Shown one piece after another: positions 46,501 through 59,800 of a stretch of 64,000 nucleotides of DNA (the stretch's first letter is position 1; every line of letters starts with the position of its first letter). Location of the stretch: positions 52,375,651 to 52,439,650 of the forward strand of contig NC_065571.1 in assembly GCF_937616625.2 (NCBI RefSeq). The letters run 5' to 3'. Under the pieces are notes generated by a model, which made no database searches, was not told where the DNA came from, and worked only from the letters and a program-made list of their open reading frames with translations. Source of the stretch: Mercurialis annua. Taxonomy: Eukaryota; Streptophyta; Magnoliopsida; Malpighiales; Euphorbiaceae. Made by a program: the position numbers and the translations under genes.

Positions 46501-49500
46501 GCTGAAATCACTGGTAGACTGGGAGAAGTCATGTAGAGAATCTGAGAAAAAGTTTAAGAGAGATCCATCTCTTGAGGAATTTTCAACTGGAGAATCTGTC
46601 GAAACAAAAGGCAGAGAAGATGTACCCAATAACTTTGAAAAGGCAAAGGCTCACAAATCTACAATGGAAGCTGCTATATTGGAGGTGATTAATCCTGCGT
46701 TATCTACACAACTATGGTGCAACACAACTATTGATGTCTATAATGTGTTTGACCTGTGCCTCTACTGTTCAGGTAGAATGAAAGCTTTGTTAACAATTGT
46801 ATTCCATTGCAGTTCAACCGGAAACCAACCAAGGGTATAGAGTATCTAATATTGAATAAGCTGGTGGAAAATACTCCTGCTTCAGTTGCCCAATTTCTTA
46901 GAAATACTCCAAATTTGAATAAGGTAGAGTCTATTCTCTAAATTCTATTTCTTTTTTGTGCTGATTTGGATTTGTATAACCATCAATGAATTTGCAGGCC
47001 ATGATCGGTGATTATTTGGGTCAACACGAGGAATTTCCCCTTGCTGTCATGCATGCTTATGTGGATTCCATGAAGTTTTCAGAAATGATGTTTAGTACAG
47101 CAATACGTGAATTTCTTAAAGGGTTCCGACTTCCTGGAGAAGCTCAAAAGATAGATCGAATCATGGAAAAATTTGCAGAAAGGTATAGGAGTATTTGGCC
47201 TGGTCTGCGTGAATGTCTTTCTGTACAACTTATTGAATCTATTTTTTAGCAACTAATATAATATGTATTTCTTCTTTATATTAAACACGTGCATGATGCT
47301 GAATGGCCCTGTTGAGTCTTGCTTAATTTAGTAGCCCGGCTAACCATATGCATCTAAGCTTTCTCCTAGTCGAAGTTGAATCTTTTTCCGTAAGGACCAT
47401 AACTAACCGTCAGAATCGTCCTTTCCTCCTTATCTCCACACGACCACCCCTTTTTTCCATCATTTTTTCTACAAGTGATAGTATGTGTTATGCAGCCTTG
47501 AAGACTTCTGTGCATGCAAAGTTTGTCATTACACTCCTTTGTCCGGCTTTTTACTAATTGCCCAGTTCCTACTTTTCCTAAATTCCCATATTAGCTTAGA
47601 ATTAAATTTTGGATATTTTCCATCAGCTACTTCTTGCCGTTACAAGTCATTGGAAATTACTGTCCATGAACAGTGTAGCAGGACAAATTGCACTTGTTTA
47701 GATTATGTTATAAATGGGAAGTCTGTCATTTCGTTTTTTTATATTTTAAATTTTCTGGTTCTTTCTAATTTTTATTTATCTTCAAATCGATTTCTTTCTT
47801 TTGGTTTTAAAATTTTAATTTTATGTCTTTACCAGTCTCTACTCTCTTGCTGGTTTTTCCAATTGTTATAGTACCTTAAATCAACAATATTGCCTATTGT
47901 TTTCTACATTTAATTTAATAAATCTAATCAATACCTCTTTCTGCTGTGACTTTGTTTTATGGAGCTTGCATTTTAAATTAAATTAATTTCCTTGGACAAG
48001 GTAACATGACTATCTGCACTATTATAGATCCTTCTGTTTTAATTCTTTTACTTATTTTCTTTTTATTTCTATTTTGCAAGCATGATAAAACATGCAGCTC
48101 TGGGTTACAACTGAATGCACTCTAGGCATCTGACCGCCACTTAGTTTCCTAGTCCATACCTGTCGCTATTTAGAAGTTTAATCTTTCTGTGCCTTGTCTC
48201 TGGCAGATATTGTGCAGATAATCCAGGTCTCTTCAAAAATGCAGATACTGCATATGTTCTTGCATATGCAGTTATAATGTTGAATACCGATGCACACAAC
48301 CCAATGGTGTGGCCTAAAATGTCCAAGTCAGATTTCGTACGCATGAATGCTATGAATGATAGTGAAGATTGTGCCCCAACAGATCTATTGGAAGAGATAT
48401 ATGACTCCATTGTTAATGAAGAGATAAAATTGAAAGATGATGCAGCTGATATTGGGAAAAGCAGACAAAGGCCAGAAAGTGAAGAAAGGGGCCGCCTTGT
48501 CAACATTTTAAATTTAGATCTCCCTAAAAGAAAGTCATCGACTGATGCCAAGTCTGACAATGAAGCTATAATTAAGCAAACACAGGCAATATTCCGGAAG
48601 CAAGGAGCCAGGAGAGGAATTTTCCATTCCGTACAACAGGTTGAAATTGTAAGACCTATGGTTGAGGCTGTAGGGTGGCCGCTACTTGCTACATTCTCAG
48701 TGACTATGGAGGAAGGTGATAATAAACCAAGGATTGTTCTCTGCATGGAGGGATTTAAAGCTGGAATACACATAGCACATGTTCTTAGAATGGATACCAT
48801 GCGCTATGCTTTCTTGACATCATTGGTTCGGTAAGATCATCCTTTTTAGATATTTATTGCTAGTTTTGTTGCTTTTTACTTTTCTGGAGAAACTTTTTCG
48901 AGTATTAATTTCTGTCATCCGGAAAAGTTTTTACTATGATATTTAACTATTTAAGCTTTCTTATATTTTATGTCAGATTTACTTTCTTGCACGCCCCAAA
49001 GGAAATGCGTAGCAAAAATGTAGAAGCACTGCGCACTTTACTTGCGCTGTGCGACTCGGAACCTGATTCACTCCAAGACACATGGAATGCAGTTTTGGAA
49101 TGTGTTTCTCGGCTTGAATTTATTACTTCAACTCCATCTATTGCTGCAACTGTCATGCATGGATCAAATCAGATATCCAGGGATGCTGTTCTTCAATCCC
49201 TGAGAGAGCTGGCTGGGAAACCCGCTGAACAAGTTTTTGTCAATAGTGTTAAGCTTCCCAGTGATTCTGTTGTGGAATTTTTCACTGCACTCTGTGGTGT
49301 ATCAGCTGAGGAATTAAAGCAGACACCTGCTCGTGTGTTCAGTTTGCAAAAGCTTGTTGAGATCAGCTATTACAATATGGCTCGTATACGCATGGTATGT
49401 CCTTTGTCTATTAAACTTCTATATGTTTTTTATAGACAATGATAGATGGCTGCCATCAGACTAGTATGGATTATCACTATTGTTAGACCCGTACGAGTCG

Positions 49501-52500
49501 ACTCGTCGAGGTAAAATCGATGCGACTCTATACGGTGAATCAAATATAGCATGGAATCGGTGGAGAATCTCCGACTCGGTCTGGAATCGTTCAACTCGTT
49601 CGATACACTCGATTCATGTAAAGCTTAAAAAAAAAAACTTTTATTGAAGGTGAGGTATAAGAAAAAAAGACATAATATTACAAACCCATTCAATAAAGCT
49701 TGATTTAATGCCTGATTGTTGAAGAAAGAATAAAAAGAGGAGTAGAAGATAAAAAATGTGTAGTTGCAGAGAATGGTAGAAGAAAGAAGAAGAAAAGACA
49801 AATGAAGAAGAAGATCACGTGGAGAGAGGGAAGATAGAGAGGAAAGTGAAAAGTAATTTTAAAAAGTTAATTGTTTTATTTCATAAGTATTTTAATTAAG
49901 TAGTTGTCAAATCAACTTCTAGTCATGATAACATAAAAAGCTGTGGCAGAGAGTACAAACTTTTAGTAATGATGACAATGACATAAATTAATTTAGTTCA
50001 TTTAATCATTTTTATTAGAAAATATAATTTTTATTTAAAAGATAAATATTCTAATAAAAATATTTTATTTTATTATATATTTATATTTATAGTTTAGCAT
50101 TAATATTTATTTTAACATTATTTTATTTATATCAGCTGAATCTTACGATTCGATTCTTGATTCTCGATTCACAAAATTAAAATTTCGATTCTCGAGTCGA
50201 TTCTCGACTCAACAAATGTGTGTTATCAATTGTACATATCATATTGGGGCGAAAAGCCTTTTATCCCCCACCCAACCCGATCCATCAATCTCATTTATGG
50301 ATTCAAGGAATGGAAATTACTAAAGGATCTGTTGGATCGAGACTTCTTTTGGTGACCGATTCCCTTCCAACTTTGCTTTTTGCAAAAATGCAAGGGAAAG
50401 ACTAATGGGCCCTTCCTTCCTCTACCCTCGCATTAGTCAGGGAGGTCTTCATCCACTGGGTGAGCCTATTGGTATTGGGGCTGTGAATCATGATTTGCTG
50501 CACTAAGCTCATGTTTGTAGTCTTAATTTGGTGACTCCATTGGTTGACTCCCGTTCCATTTCCCCCACCCAACCCGATCCATCAATCTCATTTATGGATT
50601 CAAGGAATGGAAATTACTAAAGGATCTGTTGGATCGAGACTTCTTTTGGTGACCGATTCCCTTCCAACTTTGCTTTTTGCAAAAATGCAAGGGAAAGACT
50701 AATGGGCCCTTCCTTCCTCTACCCTCGCATTAGTCAGGGAGGTCTTCATCCACTGGGTGAGCCTATTGGTATTGGGGCTGTGAATCATGATTTGCTGCAC
50801 TAAGCTCATGTTTGTAGTCTTAATTTGGTGACTCCATTGGTTGACTCCCGTTCCATTTTAGACTTTTTGTCGTTTTATTTTACTATTAACTGCTAAATAT
50901 TTCTATCTATTTATTTCTATATTCGATTGCTTTTTGGAATCAATTTCTTTGAGATAGTATTCAATAAGCAGCTTATTTGTTTGCTCAGCAGTCTGATTTT
51001 GGAACCCTGATAATAAAAGCATAAAGTTGGATGCCTGGATTAGATGATATAATTGTCTGCTGATTATAATTTTTTCTATAGGGACCTTTGATTGTTGAGC
51101 TGTCTTTTATGTCTTTCTTTATGATGTTGGGTTAATGTGTTGCATGAACTACATAATTCAATATGATATCTTACAGTTTATAAGGATTTCTTGGTATTTT
51201 CTCCAGGTTTGGGCTAGAATATGGTCCGTCCTTGCAAATCATTTTATATCTGCTGGAAGCCATCGTGATGAGAAAATTGCTATGTATGCCATTGATTCTT
51301 TGAGGCAGCTTGGTATGAAATATTTGGAGCGCGCCGAGCTTGCTAATTTCAGTTTCCAGAATGACATTCTCAAGCCTTTTGTTGTTCTTATGCGGAATAG
51401 TAGAAGTGATTCCATTAGGAGACTAATTGTTGACTGCATTGTACAAGTACGCCTGCTTAGCTTTCCTGGAGTGGTCTTTTCTTTTTAACTAGTAATTTGG
51501 ATTTTTCATGTACAAGCTGCTACACATCCTTCTAACAAATAATTTCCCGGTGTCTATTGCAGATGATAAAATCGAAAGTTGGAAGCATAAAATCCGGATG
51601 GCGTAGTGTTTTTATGATTTTTACTGCAGCTGCAGATGATGAACTGGAGTCAATTGTGGAAAGTGCCTTTGAAAATGTCGAACAAGGTAGGATAGAGCTT
51701 TTCCTTCATTTTCTTACGGGTTCTTTTTGGCCTCATTTAATTGGCAATCTTCCCTATTTGTTAGTTTTACCATATCTAATACCACGGCCATTTGCAGTTG
51801 TCTTGGAACACTTTGATCAGGTTGTTGGGGATTGTTTCATGGACTGTGTTAACTGTCTTATAAGGTTCGCCAACAACAAAACTTCTCACCGTATAAGTCT
51901 GAAGGCTATTGCACTTCTCCGCATATGTGAGGATCGTTTGGCAGAGGTTTGTTGTATAATTCTGCAACTTCTATGCTAATCGACTTTTTTACTTCTGGTG
52001 GTTGGGGATAATAGTTTGTACTTCCAGTGGATGCCTTTCCTTTTAAATTCCCACCATCTTTTGCTTTTCCTATTATTTTGCTGTACATAGATTCAAGAAA
52101 CTATTAAATGGGAAAGTTAGATAGATGTAGTCCGTATTTATGAAATGGCAGCACAACATTATCTAATTATCGAAAACTGCATGTATGATTGGCAAAGTTA
52201 TTTAATATGCTCACAAACTTCTTCTTTTTTTACTGAATGAGAGTTACATGCAATTGTTTCTAAATCTTTTTGAATTTTAGGGCCTCGTACCGGGCGGTGC
52301 TTTGAAGCCTATAAATGTTAATGTTGATGCAACTTTCGATGTGACTGAGCATTATTGGTTCCCGATGCTAGCCGGTTTATCCGATTTGACATCAGATGCA
52401 AGACCTGAGGTTAGGAGCTGTGCATTAGAAGTTTTGTTTGATCTACTGAACGAGAGAGGTAGCAAGTTTTCAACATCATTTTGGGAGAGTATTTTCCATC

Positions 52501-55500
52501 GTGTCTTGTTTCCCATTTTTGATCATGTGAGACATGCTGGAAAGGAAAGCTTAGTCTCTTCTGATGATGAGTGGTTTCGAGAAACCAGCATTCATTCCCT
52601 TCAGCTGCTTTGCAACCTTTTTAACTCATTCTACAAGGTATGAATGATTTTCTTATCTTGTTCTTTTTCTTCTTGTCTAATTATACATGGAAGTGCAATT
52701 TAGCACACAGGATAGTCATATTTGTAGCAAAGCTTGTGATGCCTTTCACATAAATTGTGAGATGTGCGACTTACCATCATTTGCGCTTTGGGCTTAAGAC
52801 TTTGTAAGGAGTATAAAATTTGGAACTGAATGACTTGACTCTCTAACAATTTGTATTTGCTGCATAATTTGGTGAGAATAGTAAAAGGCAGTATTGAGCA
52901 TGTTGAGTTTGAGGATTACCAAAGAGAATATGCGAGGATGGTGCATAATTAATTTATACAATCTTTAATTTTATGTATTACACCATTTTTAGTGGAATTA
53001 TTTAAAGGTATTTCTTAGCAATTTTAGCATCAATATTTGACTGATGGAAATTAAATTATGTTGCTTATCGGATGAAGATAACAAATTGACTCTCCTTTCT
53101 CTTACATAGGAAGTATGCTTCATGTTGCCCCCACTTCTGAGTTTGCTTTTGGACTGCGCAAAGAAGACGGATCAGACTGTGGTTTCAATCTCTTTGGGTG
53201 CACTAGTACATCTCATAGAAGTTGGAGGTCACCAATTTAGTGACAGCGACTGGGACACATTATTAAGAAGCATAAGGTCTGCGTCTTTATTTGCTGATCT
53301 GAGGATTTCTTGTGATTAAATATTTACTGACCTTTTTAATTTGGTCCATTAGAGATGCTTCATACACAACACAACCCCTTGAGCTGCTTAATGCTTTAAG
53401 CTTTGAGAATGCTAAAAGCCCTTCTGTGCTAGTAGATTCAGAGATTAGCACTGGTGATAGTGCAGACAACCATATTTTCGATGGTGGTGATCATGCATCT
53501 GTTGTGCAAGACCACATTCAGGAATTGGGATCGCCGAGCAATAATGATGGATCTGAAGGTCTTTTTTTTTTTTGATAAAAGATATCGATTATTTGTCTGC
53601 TATTGAATTAACAAAATGCTTTGCAATAAGTTCTGTTTCTTAGATGCTCAGCAGGCAAAATAAGTTTAAAATAGAGCACGGGAGAAAAATAAAAAAATTG
53701 CCGCATAAACTCTAGAGGCTATCTCCTGAAATTGGCTAAAGCAGAAAATGTGACCACAGAGAGATGGAGTAAAGAGTCTGAAGTGTATTAGCCAGCTAAT
53801 TATTTAGGGAAAAATTGATACTGTATTACCAAATGTTAGTTAAATTCAAGTATAGTTACCTTTTAAACTGTGTGCTGAGCTCTACCTTATGTGTCCTTAT
53901 GTTTGATGTTGCTTTCAGTTAAACCCATCAAGTTTTATGTCTGCATTGGCTTTAACTGAATCCTACATGTGCTTATTCTTGTATGCCTTCCATTGCCATC
54001 AGGGAAAGGTCATAAACCTGATCTTCAAAGGACCCAAACTATAGGTCAAAAGATAATGGGAAATATGATGGACAATTTGTTCCTCAGAAATCTTACCTCC
54101 AAATCCAAGGCTCCTGCTTCCGATGCCTCAGTTCCGTCATCTCCAATTAAGGTACTCGATACTTCAGTTTTTTAGAAAGTAAATACTAACTTTCTTGAGG
54201 CTGTAAATGAACTAATGCTTCCGAACTATGAAGATCGATTTATCCTTTTAGATGTTGCCTTTGACATTGGTGGTTGCTTTCCATTGTTAGTCCAGACTTT
54301 ATCTATTTAAGCCCAAAGCATGGAGTTTAGTAAAGGGAGAGTATGGAATGGGAGAATATATAACTTTCAAAAGGGACTGAAAAATTGTGAAGTTAATATT
54401 TAACATCTTGAAACGCTTTTGAGTAGTTTCTATTCCCTTGGCTGATTGAGAAGAGGAGAAAGTACAATCAAATCACTTACTTAAACTTTGGAATCCATTT
54501 CAAATATGTTCCTTAATTTTCCATTTCTTTGTAATGCATCTAACATCTATACTCTTGATATTATGCATTGTAGATTCCTGATTCTGTCGCGCCTGATGCC
54601 AAAGGTGAGGAGGAAAGTCCATTGATGGTAACTATTAGGGGCAAGTGCATCACTCAATTGTTACTTCTTGGTGCTATTGATAGTATTCAGGTATATATCA
54701 CATATTTCCTTACATTGCTACTGCTGTTTATGATGTTTTACTTGTTCAGTGTCCCTTTACAAGTCATTTAGATCCCTACCGTCCTAAATGATCATCACAT
54801 GTATGCTTAAATCAAGTGCCTTCAAGCCAGAAAGTAGAAAGTCCATCTTCGCAGGATATTTACCAGTTTTCTCCAAATCCAGAGCAGTTATCCTATATGA
54901 TTTTGTTTATTTCATTTGATTTGAGATGTGGCTGAAGGAGGAAAGAGTTGTAGATGGAGACTTCCCAATTTGTCATGCCGGTAGAATTTGAGGAATTCTT
55001 TTGTTTCTAACAATGACCTCTTTCCAAATTTTTGCAGAAGAAGTACTGGACCAAGTTAAAAGCGTCACAAAAGATTGCTGTAATGGATGTTTTGTTATCC
55101 ACCTTAGAGTTTGCTGCTTCATATAATTCATATCCAAGCCTCAGAACCCGGATGCACCACATTCCTGTCGAGAGGTGGGAAACAAGTTCTTGCTTGATTT
55201 TTTTTCCTTCTCTCTTCATTCATACTTTTTCCAATGTAAAATTTATTTTTTCCTACTTAGTGAAAGAAATGCAACTTTAATTGGTTCATTCGTTGACAGG
55301 CCACCGCTAAACCTTCTTCGTCAAGAATTGGCAGGAACTAGCATTTATCTAGATGTGTTGCAGAAAACAACTTCAGGTTTCTATGCCAACAAGGAGCAAC
55401 AAACAGAATCTAATACTTCAGATCAAACTAGTTCAAGCTTTACTGGAGAAGCAACCGAGGATGAGAAGCTTGAAGGAGTGGCAGAAGAGAAGTTGGTTTC

Positions 55501-56180
55501 TTTCTGTGAGCAGGTACTCAAGGAAGCATCTGACCTCCAGTTTTCTGTAGGGGAGATCACTAATATGGATGTTCATCGAGTTTTGGAGATACGGTCACCC
55601 ATTATTGTTAAGGTATGTAATATCTAACCTTTTATTTTTAACGTTTTACATCTCTCATTGGAGGTCTTACCCTCCCTGCCTGTGATGAGATAGTACTCTA
55701 CAGCAGCCAACTTATTTCAGTATTTTTATCAGTCCTCTCATTGCAAGACTGGTCATGGAAATACTAACGCAAGTGCAACATATTTGTGCCATTTTCTTCA
55801 TCATTAAAATTGCACTTGATTCCGGATATTCATTTTGTAAGTTTTGGTGCTTACACAATTTTCTATGCCATTATGATATTTCAGGTGCTCAAAGGCATGT
55901 GCTTTATGAATAATCAGATATTCAGAAGACATTTGAGAGACTTCTATCCTTTGCTTACAAAACTTGTGTGTTGTGATCAGGTATCTCTTTTTTTCTAGAA
56001 TGAGTAAATTTAGTGCAAAAGAAAGTTATTTTAAAGTTGTCAATTAAAATTCCTTAATTCTAACAAATAATCGACAGAATGATTGATTATGATTGCTGAA
56101 ACTGTATTTTTCAGATGGACATTCGTGGAGCGCTAGGAGATCTGTTCAGGGCGCAGTTAAAATCTTTACTGCCATTGTGA
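40501..56180 (+). CDS. BIG5: BIG5/MIN7-type ARF guanine-nucleotide exchange factor
   Basis: Thirty-three exons: 40501-40603, 41285-41366, 41909-42155, 42315-42436, 42516-42574, 43701-43758, 43839-43923, 44022-44228, 44482-44540, 44658-44727, 44807-44875, 45387-45509, 45616-45669, 45779-45867, 45995-46091, 46294-46392, 46487-46684, 46813-46923, 46998-47182, 48207-48830, 48977-49394, 51207-51446, 51563-51686, 51798-51946, 52281-52637, 53110-53276, 53353-53558, 54003-54151, 54574-54690, 55038-55174, 55300-55612, 55885-55980, 56115-56180. They sum to 5,280 nt, 1,759 residues, the family's usual size. The protein loads GTP on ARF1 at the trans-Golgi/early endosome. In order: DCB region (about 1-240), acidic linker, HUS region with the HUS box NYDCD (494-498), Sec7 domain (about 600-780) with the FRLPGE motif and catalytic Glu692, then HDS repeats to the C-terminus. 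The N-terminus [17 protein letters not shown] and the [15 protein letters not shown] segment are typical of BIG5. The Arabidopsis ortholog (BIG5/MIN7/BEN1) acts in PIN recycling and immunity and is a target of bacterial HopM1. Confidence 0.95.
49484..50217. mobile_element. Candidate foldback element in BIG5 intron 21
   Basis: Starts GTTAGACCCGTACGAGTCGA and ends with GACTC/GAGTC-rich sequence that reversed reads GTTGAGTCGAGAATCGACTC. The two ends are alike in style but align poorly, and no target duplication was fixed. The interior is purine-rich then AT-rich, without coding. Confidence 0.4.
50264..50857 (+). repeat. Perfect 297-bp tandem duplication in BIG5 intron 21
   Basis: Copies 50264-50560 and 50561-50857 appear identical at every base by eye, each starting TCCCCCACCCAACCCGATCC and ending GACTCCCGTTCCATT. 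The unit is richer in G+C than the intron and resembles no feature I can name. Identity suggests a very recent unequal exchange, or an assembly artefact. Confidence 0.93.
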
Positions 56181-56866
56181 TTGTTAACAATTTTCTTGGT
56201 ATTTATTCGAGGGATGACATTTTTAGCAAATGACGTACCATCAGAAACAAACTGTCCCAGAAATTCAGTTAAATCTTCGAGTGTTACTCAACAGACGTTT
56301 CTTTTGCAGATTTAAGTATCTAGCTAGAAGCCATTGTTTTCTTGTAAAGAGTTTAGAGAGAGATAGGAAGGTATAGGAGTTCTTGTATAATTTTTGTCTG
56401 TGATATATGAATTTTAGATTCTCAAATTATTCCGTGACGAACATCAGATATGTCTATATATGTTCTTAGCACCTTAAAGTGCTTTACAAACCTCAATTAT
56501 CTGTATCCGCCTGACCTGGCTAATTTTGAACCCATAGTATTCATTCTGTAATTGAAACTGAATGTACTTAGCAATGAAATACATTATTACCTGATGCATT
56601 TCGTGGAAATAATTGTTGGTATTTATGCAGAAAGCTGTTTTATGCTTACACATCCTGGGCAGGAAAGAAAGATGAAAAAAATATAATTACAAAACTTCAA
56701 ATTCTAGGTCCGCTACTAGAGATTGGATTTCTACATAATAATCGGACTCGTCGATTTGGATTCCACAACAATAAACAAAACTTCTTTATCAATGAAATGC
56801 AACTGTACAACAGATTTGATGTAACCAGAAGGTCATCCATGACTGGGTGCTTGGCTCTATAATTTT
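56181..56866. other. Convergent 3' region between BIG5 and the DUF547 gene
   Basis: The stop codons of the two convergent genes are 686 bp apart. Both 3' UTRs must lie here; AATGAAATA at 56572 could serve polyadenylation of BIG5. Nothing else recognised. Confidence 0.45.
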
Positions 56867-59800
56867 CTACAACAGGAAAAGGAAGCGGAACCTTGAATCG
56901 AAGGGCAGAACAGAAAAGCTTCGAGCACCAAGGAGCCTCCACTTGTGGTTAGATAAACAATCTCTAACCGTGGCAGCTTGCTCGGGAGAAAGAAACTGGC
57001 AAATCCACTCAGGAAGCTGTACGTCCTCTACAATGCCTTTTGTGAAACAATACAACAACTTCGGTACCAAGACTTTACCCTTACTGCTTATACCAACAGA
57101 TGCTTGCACATAATCTTTCAATGAAATTGTAAGCAACTCTTTCACATTTTCTGGTCTGAAAATACGTACCTGATCACCAAGAGAAACGGTCAAATAAATT
57201 AGCATATAATCTAACTCTTCTTAGTTCACCATCTTCAGGTCAACCAGAGTATTCCGTAAAGCAACTAAATCTAACCCGAAGAGACTCCATCTCTACAAAC
57301 ACTTTAAATATACATTTGCTTGTACTCAACCAGATATTTACTCGTACGAGACTGGTAGTGTACTTAAACGTGGCTATTTTCATGTCATAGAATAACACAT
57401 GTTCATGTCTCATTTATGCTCATTTCTTTAATTAGGTTAGTTTCACTGCTGAAGATTTTGCTTCACTAGACAAGGAGAACAAGAGGCAAAAGTACTCACT
57501 GCTGGTGAAGAATGCATCCCAAAACTTAGAGCAAAAGCTAGGAGAGGCTCGTGTTGATCAATGGAGAACTTGGGCTCCTCAGTTACCTTAAATTTCTGAA
57601 GAGCGAGTAGCAAGGCCTGACATTGAGTTATGGTTGTCAGAACTCAAAAGCGTATGCTAAATCATATGACGGGAACAGATCAAAGACCATCTATACATTT
57701 TTGGAAACTGCAACTTATTTTGCAGGCCATTTAAATTAAATGTTGTCATGCACTTGGGATAGTATGTGAAAGGTAAAACTAAAATGGAAACTCAACGTCG
57801 AGAGTTTTTTATTTTTGAGGAAATAATGCATGAAACATACTATTTGTGGGCGATGGGCTGGAGGTTTCATCTTCAAAATTCCAAACTCAATGTCAGCAGC
57901 AGTGACTGAACGTCCTCCAATGGTGTAAGCAGCCTGAATGAGAGCAAGCCATTTATCTCACTATAATTTTGACGAGCATGCTGCATAAACTTGAGTAAAA
58001 GAACTATGAAAGCAAACCTTTTGCATCAATGAAAATAATTTCATATCACTTCTTGGAACTCCATATGCTAAAAATGCCTGAGAAGAAGCAAATAAACAAT
58101 AGGAAATGTAAAAGTAGGATATTTCGTCGTCAAGAATATGAAAAACCATGATTAAGTACCATAACCATAGTCCTATTTTGAATAGATCTGAGCTGAGGAA
58201 TAGAGTGCTCAAGTACGCTCACAGATAAACACACAAATGTACAAAATTAGAAATGAGATAGGTGGATATGAAAATCGAGTAAAACTAGGGTTGAAAGACT
58301 CTCAAATGCATATAATGGAAATATTGAATAAAGTGTGAAAAGAGACTTACATGCATTATCAAAGCATTGTACACATTAATCCAAAATGCCATCTTCTCAT
58401 TGCAATTCAGGATAGCTGGGTCAACTTCAGCTAAATGCTCAACAAGTAACCTATGAAGCATGGAAACAAGATAACCCAAAAGCCAAGAATTTTAGTCAAC
58501 ACCCTCAATTGAAGAAGCTAGAGCGTAAATCCCCAAAGCAAGATAACTACATACAATATGAATTATTTACTGTGGTTCAAGAAGGAAAATAGAAGGGTTA
58601 CAACATCATTTAATACTATCCAACTAAGCATAAGGAGTAATGTAAAAGTTAGTTTCCAAAACCATGCTTAAAAGATAATCAAGAAAACTCATAATGCATA
58701 GAAGGGGTGCGGGGTGCCTAGATTTAGAAAAGACGAATTGGAATAATTTGGTTCGAACTGGAGTTGAGAAACCAACCTAAACCGTTTGAGAGCTCCAGAA
58801 GCGTACTCGAGTTCTTTCTTCCCAACAGATAACCAGGAGACCTCGATTGCTAAAGTGTAGGCTCCAATGCATTCTATCCAGTCTACCTTACCAGGGACAT
58901 TATATGGATCAACCTTGGAATATCTTTCAGAGACGCCAAACCCTTGCCCAGTTTCAATTGTGGGACTCTTCATAAATGAACTCATTTGGGGCGAGTCTGG
59001 AAAAGATGTCAAAGAAGAGTAAGAAAGGTGCCCCTGAGGCGAAGATGGTGAAGCCGTACACTCAGAAGAAGCGTGCTTGGAAGAATCTGCTAAGAAAACA
59101 AAAATATCTCTCATGCACGAGACCATTTCCTCTGAGAGCCGATTGGGGTGGCAACAAAGTTTCTCAACAAAATGATCCTTATTTGGCTTTTCAGTTACAT
59201 CTTTCCATGGGGGCTTATCCTCGACTTTTACTTCTACTTTCTCTTTGCTGCAACGTCTACTCTGCTGCAACAAACTATATACTAAGAATTCTGCTGTTTG
59301 TAATCACTTTTTGTTTTTACATCAGAAGAATAGCATTCCAATAACCGAGCTAAATATAACTTGTTTATTTCATGATAAGCAGATCCAAAATTTCATGTTC
59401 AATTAAATAGAAGCTCTAAATAAACTAATATAAGGGGATAAAATTTCGGAAAGTTAAACATACCTGAGAGTAGTCCACTGTTAGTGATGGAGGACAGCCC
59501 ACATGCCTTAAACGGTACTCAGCAATACGCCGCTCACTTCTCTCCTGACTAAGCGCATATTGCAGGGTAACCGATTCTTGTTCAAGCTTAGATACAGTAA
59601 TCTCCAAAATAGCAATGCTATCCAAAAGCTCTTGGGCCTGTTATTTACATTATGAGGCTTAAGATGAGGAAAACAATATGCAGCAGAAGATAAGCTAAGA
59701 AGAAGATAATTATAGGAGGAGAACATGTCTGCGGATGTTAACCTTATCTGGAATCTGGCAAGGTGAACTGGAGTAAGATGAATCGGAGTGTTCAACAGCG

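Noticed and set aside
48141..48800. 219-codon minus-strand ORF opposite the Sec7 exon of BIG5
   Set aside because: It is the antisense shadow of a real 624-nt exon whose plus-strand frame carries conserved Sec7 sequence; no motif of its own.
50220..50405. 61-codon ORF in BIG5 intron 21
   Set aside because: It spans only part of the duplicated unit and the second copy has no matching upstream start; no family recognised.
56867..57169. Independent gene encoding only the C-terminal 101 residues
   Set aside because: It joins in phase with upstream DUF547 exons through consensus splice sites.
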